Under the pieces are notes generated by a model. The model saw only the letters and a program-made list of their open reading frames with translations. It did not search any database and was not told where the DNA came from. Shown one piece after another: positions 58,277-64,000 of a DNA stretch of 64,000 bases. Origin of the DNA: Pseudomonas benzenivorans (GTDB taxonomy: Bacteria; Pseudomonadota; Gammaproteobacteria; Pseudomonadales; Pseudomonadaceae); the NCBI RefSeq assembly GCF_024397895.1, contig NZ_CP073346.1, positions 1,240,001 to 1,304,000 of the forward strand, written 5' to 3'. Made by a program: the position numbers and the translations under genes. Within the stretch, counting starts at the first letter, position 1. Every line of letters starts with the position of its first letter.

Positions 58277-58927
58277 CTATACTCTATCAACTGACTCAAA
58301 CAGTGCGAAATACCAGATATCAGTAATAACTTTAGCAGCTGTCGTAACGTCCGTAATATCACTACACAGTTGCGCCTGAGAAAACCAGACAAACGCCGAT
58401 TGCTCAGTTGTAGAAGCCAGCGCCTCAACCACCTTTGTAGCACTTACACCACGAATCTCGCTGATACCGTGATCACGGTAAAGTGCCGCCACGACTGGCT
58501 TTATATGGCGCTCACGCATATACCACCACATATCCCTATATCGGGTATCGACCATGGTGGCCTCAATGAAAGCACGCATCACCTCGCGATTTTCATAGTA
58601 ATGCCTCATATACCCAAGATTGGATCTGTACAACGTTTCATAGGGTTCTTTTTTAAATGACCCTGTGTAGCCCGCACGAGTGACTGCGTATAATTCCTCA
58701 TGAATATCTTCAACCACCGACAAAAAGAGATCGTCCTTTTGCTCGAAATAGCGGTACAGCGCACCAAGCGACAAGCCTGCCTCAGACGCCACGTCCGTCA
58801 TCCTCATACCCACATATCCTGATGAAGAAAAGACCCGGCGTGCAGCGTCCAAAATATTCTTTCGGGTACGCTGACCCTTTGGGGTTAATGCCTGGGACGG
58901 CTTAACTTCACTCTGGTTAGATTCCAT
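58277..58927 (-). CDS. TetR-family transcriptional regulator (island cluster)
   Basis: A 216-residue regulator: N-terminal helix-turn-helix (RKNILDAARRVFSSSGYVG then SLGALYRYFEQKDDLF) and a helical C-terminal effector domain. GGAG precedes the ATG. It lies between the TRAP transporter and porin genes, so it likely controls this import/degradation set; acyl-CoA compounds are common ligands for TetR proteins next to acyl-CoA enzymes, but that is inference. GC content is lower than in the core genes. Confidence 0.9.
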   Translation of the reverse strand: MESNQSEVKPSQALTPKGQRTRKNILDAARRVFSSSGYVGMRMTDVASEAGLSLGALYRYFEQKDDLFLSVVEDIHEELYAVTRAGYTGSFKKEPYETLYRSNLGYMRHYYENREVMRAFIEATMVDTRYRDMWWYMRERHIKPVVAALYRDHGISEIRGVSATKVVEALASTTEQSAFVWFSQAQLCSDITDVTTAAKVITDIWYFALFESVDRV

Positions 58928-58969
58928 TATCTCTCCTCAACCCTATCCGCAGAAGGATACGTCGTTAAA

Positions 58970-59006
58970 GTTCCTGCCTATTTAATTCAGCCAAACAGAC
59001 AGGAAC
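58970..59006. promoter_or_regulatory. Inverted repeat upstream of the TetR gene
   Basis: GTTCCTG (58970-58976) and CAGGAAC (59000-59006) are exact inverted copies 23 bp apart, in the 111-bp spacer between the dctM-like stop and the TetR start. It may be the TetR operator or a weak terminator of the TRAP genes. Confidence 0.4.
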
Positions 59007-59038
59007 GGTGCACCATTTAAAACCATAACCCAATCGAA

Positions 59039-60349
59039 CTACATTTTACTGGGAAGCCAAGTCACAATTTGCGGCCAATAAACAATGGCCAGCAAAACCA
59101 CTAACTGCACAAGAAAGTAAGGTATTGCCGCGCGGATAATTTCCCAGTAAGTGGTATCTTTCGGGGACACCCCCATCATTACAAACAGCAGCAGGCCCAA
59201 GGGAGGAGTAATCAACGACATTTCGAGGGTGATCAGCACCATCACTCCGAACCAGATCATGTCCAGTTTCAGGGCGGCAACCAGCGGCAGGAGTATCGGG
59301 AAGGTGATCATCATCATCGAGGTCTGATCAACAAACATGCCCAGAATCAACAGCACCAGCAGCATCATCAGGAGGACTTCGTAGGTTCCCAGGTCAAAGG
59401 ACAGTGCAAACTTTACTGCCTCACTGCTGGCACCACTGAAGGACAGGAGTTGCGCGAACGCCGCGGAGCTGAGCAGGATAATCAGCAGCAGCGACGTGCT
59501 GCGCGATGATGCCACCAGGCTGGTGATCAGGGTTTTGAGGTCAACGCGGCCTTTGAACAGCGCCACCAAAAATACTGCTACCACACCGAATGCGGAGGAT
59601 TCAGTCGGTGTAGCCACCCCCATGACCAACAGACCGATGACAGCGAAGACGATCACGCACATCGGCAGCAGCTCGCCCATAGCCTGCAGGAAGTTTTTGC
59701 GCCAGCTTTTTATTTCCACGTCATAGGCCGGTGCATGGTCCGGATTGATCACCACTTGCACACCAATCAGCAGCATGTAGGCAGCCGCAATGATCAGGCC
59801 CGGTACAATCCCACCCACCAGCAAGTTACCGATGTTCATGTTACCCAGCGTGGCCAGCAACACTGCAAGACTGGACGGCGGAATCAGCGCCGCGATGCAG
59901 CCGGCGCCCATGATCGGGCCATACACCATGTTCTGGTGATACTTTTTCTCGAACATGGTCGGTGCCAGTGTGGTGCCCATCATCGCCGTGTTGGCCATGC
60001 TGGAACCGGACAGTGTGGCGAAAATAGTGCCGCCGGACACCGCCACGAACGACAAGCGACCGGGTACACGGCCCATCAGTAGTTCAACGGCATCGAATAC
60101 CCGAGTGGCCAGCCCTGTTCGGAAGAACAGCTCGCCCATCAGGATAAATAACGCCACTGGAATCAAGGTAAACGTCGAAATCGACTGGGTGGAGTTATAG
60201 ATAACCTGCTGAATACCGACGTCGCCGCCCATCAGAGCAAAGGCTGCAACTAGGTTGACGGTAATAAAGGCAACGGCTACTGGCATACCCAAAGCTGCCA
60301 GCAGCATAGTGCCTAATATGAAGGCAGTAACAACGAAATACCATTCCAT
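59039..60349 (-). CDS. TRAP transporter large permease (DctM family)
   Basis: A 436-residue inner-membrane protein with about twelve hydrophobic helices, the DctM transporter subunit that couples organic-acid import to Na+. Typical segments are SGSSMANTAMMGT, GPIMGAGCIAALIPPSS and TPTESSAFG. GGAG precedes the ATG. It follows the small permease gene by 11 bp. Confidence 0.93.
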   Translation of the reverse strand: MEWYFVVTAFILGTMLLAALGMPVAVAFITVNLVAAFALMGGDVGIQQVIYNSTQSISTFTLIPVALFILMGELFFRTGLATRVFDAVELLMGRVPGRLSFVAVSGGTIFATLSGSSMANTAMMGTTLAPTMFEKKYHQNMVYGPIMGAGCIAALIPPSSLAVLLATLGNMNIGNLLVGGIVPGLIIAAAYMLLIGVQVVINPDHAPAYDVEIKSWRKNFLQAMGELLPMCVIVFAVIGLLVMGVATPTESSAFGVVAVFLVALFKGRVDLKTLITSLVASSRSTSLLLIILLSSAAFAQLLSFSGASSEAVKFALSFDLGTYEVLLMMLLVLLILGMFVDQTSMMMITFPILLPLVAALKLDMIWFGVMVLITLEMSLITPPLGLLLFVMMGVSPKDTTYWEIIRAAIPYFLVQLVVLLAIVYWPQIVTWLPSKM

Positions 60350-60360
60350 ATCTCCACCTA

Positions 60361-60867
60361 TTACTTGTTGTTAATTTCGAGACGAAAATAAACCAGCAGG
60401 AAACTCCTGACCGCTTGAAGCGACATCATGCCGAAGCAAAAAGTAATCGGTGCGGTCAGAACTGCGAACGGAACAGAAATGGCCCGCGCATCCAGATAGC
60501 CATTTTCAATAGCAATGGCGGTCACTTGGGCAGCATACACCGCCATGACTGCGCACGTGACCGTGGTGATAAAAAGGCCGACCAGCAACAGCACACGGCG
60601 GACCTTGACTGATACAGACTTGATCAGTGCATCGACCACAATATGCTGGCCGTCGCGCATGACTTGGGGCGCGGCAAACAAGGTGGCCAACATTAAAGCG
60701 TAAGCGGTTATCGGGTCCGGCCACAGCGGTGGCTGGTCCATAACAATGCGTGCAATGGCGGCGTAGAGTACGCCATACAGCAACAAAGCTATTAACGCAG
60801 CGGCGGTATACAGCGCCACTTTGTTAATCGCGTCCATCAATTTTTCAATGCGATACAGAAACGTCAT
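60361..60867 (-). CDS. TRAP transporter small permease (DctQ family)
   Basis: A 168-residue protein with four hydrophobic helices and the DctQ pattern (ITAYALMLATLFAAPQVMRDGQHIVVD). It bridges the binding protein and the large permease. It lies between the dctP-like and dctM-like genes with short spacers, in the usual P-Q-M order. Confidence 0.9.
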   Translation of the reverse strand: MTFLYRIEKLMDAINKVALYTAAALIALLLYGVLYAAIARIVMDQPPLWPDPITAYALMLATLFAAPQVMRDGQHIVVDALIKSVSVKVRRVLLLVGLFITTVTCAVMAVYAAQVTAIAIENGYLDARAISVPFAVLTAPITFCFGMMSLQAVRSFLLVYFRLEINNK

Positions 60868-60928
60868 TTTTCACCTATACAACTGTAAGTATTTATATTT
60901 TTGCGAGACGCTTTGGGCATGACTCTGA

Positions 60929-61933
60929 TTAATCGTGGGTGTAGATTTTCATAACCCCGTCTAACTCGAAGTTGAAGGTACTTTTGTTTCTTTCGAGAAA
61001 GTCGCGATAGGAGCTTTTCGCGATGGCTGCGAAGTTGGCGCGTCCTTCGTCACTCAAGACCAGCTCTTCCATGCCGAGCTTTTGCAGTGACTTAGTCGCG
61101 TTCTTCTCACGTTCGCCATACAGCGCATACAGGTCGTTTTCAAATTTCAGCGATGCCTGAGTCAGAATTTCGCGGGCCTGTGGAGATAGCCGGTTAATGC
61201 TGTCGTTGTTGGCGAAAATCGCCACGCTGCCGGTGAACATACGCGGTTTGATCACATACTTGAGGTAAGTCGCCCAGCCGGCGCGCTCGACGTCAGTGAT
61301 CGTGAAGCCCACGCCATCGACCATGCCACGCTCCAGCGCACTGTAGGTTTCGCCGTATGGGATCACCAAACTGGTGGCGCCGAGTTTTTCGTAAACCGGC
61401 ATGTACAGCGGAATGGCGCGCAGGCTAAAACCACGCAAATCCGGAACACCATTGGCCAGGATCTTCGGTTTGCGTGTGGTGAAGATGTACAGGCCGTAAT
61501 CGCCGTCGGCAAAGGCGATGAGCTGAGAGTTCAGGCGCTTGCCCAAAGACTCGTTGTAGAGCTCAACACCACCAGCTTCACGTACTTCTGTGGCGGTTTT
61601 GGTTTTGGCGGCAAAGACATCCGCCTCTGGGAAGCGTCCGGAGAGGTAAACCGAAGGCGTGTGGAGCATGTCCACGATGCCGTTGGACAGCATGGTGCCC
61701 TGCTCAGACGCTGGACCGGTTTCAGGTCCACCTTTGTGCTTAATCTGTACAACGCCCTTACCCATTTCATTGACTAGGGCGATGTAGTTAATAAAGTCCT
61801 TTCCCAAATCCGAGGAGCCAGGATAGGCCGACACCGCGGTGAGCACCTCGACCGGTTTGGTCTCAGCCAGGGAGTAGCTGTTACCAGCCATTACTACTAT
61901 TGTCGTAATAAGCAATATTCCTAACTTCTTCAT
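60929..61933 (-). CDS. TRAP transporter substrate-binding protein (DctP family)
   Basis: A 334-residue periplasmic binding protein: signal peptide (MKKLGILLITTIVVMAGNSYSLA), then a DctP domain with the substrate-contact region FSLRAIPLYMPVYEKLGA and PYGETYSALERGMVDGVGFT. DctP proteins bind carboxylates through a conserved arginine, here probably the Arg in SLRAIP. I prefer the ATG at 61933, since AGGA is too close to the ATG at 61939 and correctly spaced for the second. The ligand is unknown. Confidence 0.92.
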   Translation of the reverse strand: MKKLGILLITTIVVMAGNSYSLAETKPVEVLTAVSAYPGSSDLGKDFINYIALVNEMGKGVVQIKHKGGPETGPASEQGTMLSNGIVDMLHTPSVYLSGRFPEADVFAAKTKTATEVREAGGVELYNESLGKRLNSQLIAFADGDYGLYIFTTRKPKILANGVPDLRGFSLRAIPLYMPVYEKLGATSLVIPYGETYSALERGMVDGVGFTITDVERAGWATYLKYVIKPRMFTGSVAIFANNDSINRLSPQAREILTQASLKFENDLYALYGEREKNATKSLQKLGMEELVLSDEGRANFAAIAKSSYRDFLERNKSTFNFELDGVMKIYTHD

Positions 61934-61981
61934 TTGCATTTCCTTTATTATCTTTGTTAATGCTTGACTTTGCTGCTGTTA

Positions 61982-62024
61982 GCCCACAAGCCACCCCCGA
62001 TTCACCGGACTTAACTTGTGGGGC
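61982..62024 (-). promoter_or_regulatory. Inverted repeat between acyl-CoA ligase and dctP-like genes
   Basis: GCCCACAAG (61982-61990) and CTTGTGGGGC (62015-62024) pair around a 24-base loop in the 100-bp spacer. It may reduce read-through from the ligase gene or be a regulator site; no T run follows. Confidence 0.35.
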
Positions 62025-62033
62025 GAAACAGTG

Positions 62034-63533
62034 TTATGAGAGCGCGCTTTTGAGAACCTTCCCGGAACTGGCGATGGGCATTTCGGCGATGAAGTCGACG
62101 ATTTTCGGAACTTTGTAAGCAGCCAGGTAGCTTGAGCAGAAGTTGATCAACTCCTCGGCAGTGACCTCAGGATCACGCTTAACCACCACCGCTTTAACGA
62201 TTTCGCCATATTTCGGGTCGGCCTTACCGATCACTGCGGCGGATGCAACACCGCTGTGTTTCATAAGAATTTCTTCAACTTCAATCGGTGCGATTTTGGC
62301 CCCACCGGAAATAATCTGTTCGCGCTTACGGCCGACGATGAAGTAGCAGCCATGCTCATCGACAGTGACGATGTCACCGGTTTTGAACCAGCCGTTCTCA
62401 AGCGCTTCAGCCGTGCGCGCCGGATCTTTGAAGTATTCGCCATAGAAGCTTGGGCCTTTGACCAGCAACTCGCCCCGCTCACCCGGCGCAACATCGTTAC
62501 CGGCGTCGTCAATCAAACGCACTTCAGTTGGTTCAATCAGATAGCCTGACGAGCCCTTGCTAGGTGCGCGCTCGCGACGCAAGTCAAACGAGAAGATCGG
62601 GCGGATTTCAGTCATGGCGTAGTAAGGGCTGACCTCAATACCCAGGTAGGCTTTGCAGTCGTCCTTAACCTGTTCGGTCAAGGCGGCACCCGAGCACATG
62701 GCCACACGCAGGAAAGACAGGTCGGGTTTGATCCCCTGCTCTTTGGCGTACTCCGCCAGAATGGCATACATGGTCGGCACACCCGGGAAGGTGGTCGGGC
62801 GGTACTGCTGCATAGCATTAAGTACCAACTCGGGCTTAAAACGCGGCAGGATAATCGTCGCTGCGCCATGCGACAGGGCTACGTACGAGGCGGCATGCAG
62901 GCCGTAGGAGAACGTCAGCGGCAGCGCCACCAGGACTTTGTCCGCCGCGCTCATGGTCCACATGTTGCCGTAGGCGGTGGCCGATTCCATCTCGTTGAGG
63001 TGCGACACTGGCACACCTTTAGGCGCGGCAGTGGTGCCAGAGGTGTAGCAGATAAGCACCAAGTCTTCCGGCTTTTGCCACATCTCGCTTTCTGCTAGCG
63101 GCTCAGCGACAGCGACTTTGACAGCGTATTGCTCAAGGCTCAGCAGCGCCGGTGCATTAACAATGCCGTCAATCCCTGCAAGGTATTTGTCGAGCAAATC
63201 TTCCATACAGATAACCAGCTTGGGCTCGCTGTGATCGATGATGTAGCGAATCTCACTGGCGGCGTAACCTGCGTTAACCGGGACAAAGGTCGCCCCGATA
63301 AATGCCACAGCCAGGTAGTTAACCAGTACATCAACACGGTTTGTAGAGATCATCGCCACACGATCACCGCTGCCGATATCCTGCTCTTGCAGCACACGGG
63401 CAGCCTTCAGTACCGAGGCCGACAAGGCGCTGTAGGACAGCACGATGTCATCATGAATCAAGGCCACGCTTTCGGGCGCATTGCGTCCGAAAGCGAAGAC
63501 CGGTGCAACAATATTCTTGTATTTGCTTTTCAT
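62034..63533 (-). CDS. Acyl-CoA ligase (AMP-dependent synthetase family)
   Basis: A 499-residue ANL-superfamily ligase: P-loop-like YTSGTTAAPKGV, the motif YYAMTE, GWFKTGDIV and IVGRKREQI hinge, and the C-terminal catalytic lysine at about 492 in SSGKVLK. It would activate a carboxylic acid with ATP and CoA. The ATG at 63533 (MKSKYKNIVAPVF) follows GGGGAA; the open frame beyond it to 63704 overlaps the upstream acyl-CoA dehydrogenase gene and is not used. It lies 13 bp after that gene, in the same operon. The acid type (aromatic, aliphatic, steroid side chain) is undecided. Confidence 0.9.
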   Translation of the reverse strand: MKSKYKNIVAPVFAFGRNAPESVALIHDDIVLSYSALSASVLKAARVLQEQDIGSGDRVAMISTNRVDVLVNYLAVAFIGATFVPVNAGYAASEIRYIIDHSEPKLVICMEDLLDKYLAGIDGIVNAPALLSLEQYAVKVAVAEPLAESEMWQKPEDLVLICYTSGTTAAPKGVPVSHLNEMESATAYGNMWTMSAADKVLVALPLTFSYGLHAASYVALSHGAATIILPRFKPELVLNAMQQYRPTTFPGVPTMYAILAEYAKEQGIKPDLSFLRVAMCSGAALTEQVKDDCKAYLGIEVSPYYAMTEIRPIFSFDLRRERAPSKGSSGYLIEPTEVRLIDDAGNDVAPGERGELLVKGPSFYGEYFKDPARTAEALENGWFKTGDIVTVDEHGCYFIVGRKREQIISGGAKIAPIEVEEILMKHSGVASAAVIGKADPKYGEIVKAVVVKRDPEVTAEELINFCSSYLAAYKVPKIVDFIAEMPIASSGKVLKSALS

Positions 63534-63546
63534 GATCGGTTCCCCG

Positions 63547-64000
63547 TTACACCAGACCGAGTAGAGTCGGGCCATCGCTCGCCAACATTCCGCGGGCAAT
63601 GATGTTGCGTTGAATTTCGTTGGAACCTTCGGTGAGCATGTACAGCGGTGCCTCGCGGTAGAAACGCTCGGCTGGGAACTCCGCCACATAGCCATAACCG
63701 CCAAGTACGCGCATGGCTTCGCGGGTGATGTTGATACCTGCTTCGGTGGCGAACACTTTGGCCATCGAGGCCATCATGTCGGCGCGACCCAGTTTCTCTT
63801 TCTGACGTACGGCTTCACGGACCAGACAACGCGCAGCGGTCAGCTCAGTACCCATGTTGGCCAGGTGAATTTGAATAGCCTGATGCTTGCAAATCGGCAC
63901 ACCAAAAGCCTGACGCTCTTGCGAGTAACGAAGGGCAGTATCCAGTGCTGCGCGCGCCAGCCCCACCGCACTACCTGCCATGGCTATCCGCCCGACTTCA
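63547..64000 (-). CDS. Acyl-CoA dehydrogenase, 3' part only (gene runs off the window)
   Basis: About 151 codons of the C-terminal all-helical domain: GRIAMAGSAVGLARAALD, RQAFGVPICKHQAIQ, then VLGGYGYVAEFPAERFYR and EGSNEIQRNIIARGM, the FAD/base region of acyl-CoA dehydrogenases. The frame remains open through the right edge, so the N-terminus lies outside. It starts the visible operon and would oxidise the acyl-CoA made by the neighbouring ligase. Confidence 0.93.
   Translation of the reverse strand, partial: EVGRIAMAGSAVGLARAALDTALRYSQERQAFGVPICKHQAIQIHLANMGTELTAARCLVREAVRQKEKLGRADMMASMAKVFATEAGINITREAMRVLGGYGYVAEFPAERFYREAPLYMLTEGSNEIQRNIIARGMLASDGPTLLGLV

Overview
The window is a GC-rich chromosomal segment from a Pseudomonas-type gammaproteobacterium. 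The core gene order matches what I recall of the P. aeruginosa PAO1 interval from about PA3683 to PA3769 (tsaB-adk-ppc; lysS-prfB-recJ; thrC-hom-dsbC-xerD; rplS-trmD-rimM-rpsP-ffh; purT; purL-mltF-tadA). No tRNA, rRNA or CRISPR array was seen.

Layout. 0.1-6.3 kb is a catabolic cluster: a LysR regulator with its own terminator, then a DapA-family lyase, an FAD amine/amino-acid oxidase, an aldehyde dehydrogenase and a reductase resembling the glycine-betaine demethylase reductase GbcB, without a Rieske oxygenase partner. 6.3-23.4 kb is mostly housekeeping on the minus strand (DUF72, tsaB, adk, ppc, an AIM24/hydrolase operon, a DUF1704 metallopeptidase-like protein, a TetR regulator, lysS, prfB with its programmed frameshift, recJ). 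A phosphorylcholine phosphatase gene sits between tsaB and adk. 23.4-27.6 kb holds yaeQ, a sucrose-phosphorylase-family enzyme, a CoA transferase and two convergent 87-codon paralogues with a bL12-like domain and a C-terminal membrane helix. 27.7-52.8 kb is again core: threonine synthesis, DsbC, XerD, a Na+/H+ antiporter, the rpsP and ffh genes, purine synthesis (PurT, PurL), NUDIX enzymes, murein enzymes, TadA and a multicopper oxidase.

At 52,998 the expected neighbour guaA is missing. Only a 15-base copy of its 3' end remains, next to a hairpin that looks like its terminator. The 3' end of guaA is a known integration site for genomic islands, so I read everything to the right as an island whose other end, with intact guaA and probably the integrase, lies outside the window. 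The first kilobase is decayed and has no convincing gene. It is followed by an HU-like gene and a nested transposon wreck: an IS21-family remnant (istA tail, istB with a nonsense codon) whose istB is split by a 926-bp internally deleted IS66-family element with intact inverted repeats, an 8-bp target duplication and an in-frame TnpB::TnpC fusion.

From 56.7 kb to the edge the DNA is visibly richer in A/T. All genes run on the minus strand: acyl-CoA dehydrogenase (cut by the edge), acyl-CoA ligase, TRAP transporter (DctP, DctQ, DctM), a TetR regulator and an OprD-family porin. Together they suggest a module that imports an organic acid across both membranes, attaches CoA and begins beta-oxidation-like breakdown. 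The substrate cannot be read from the sequence.
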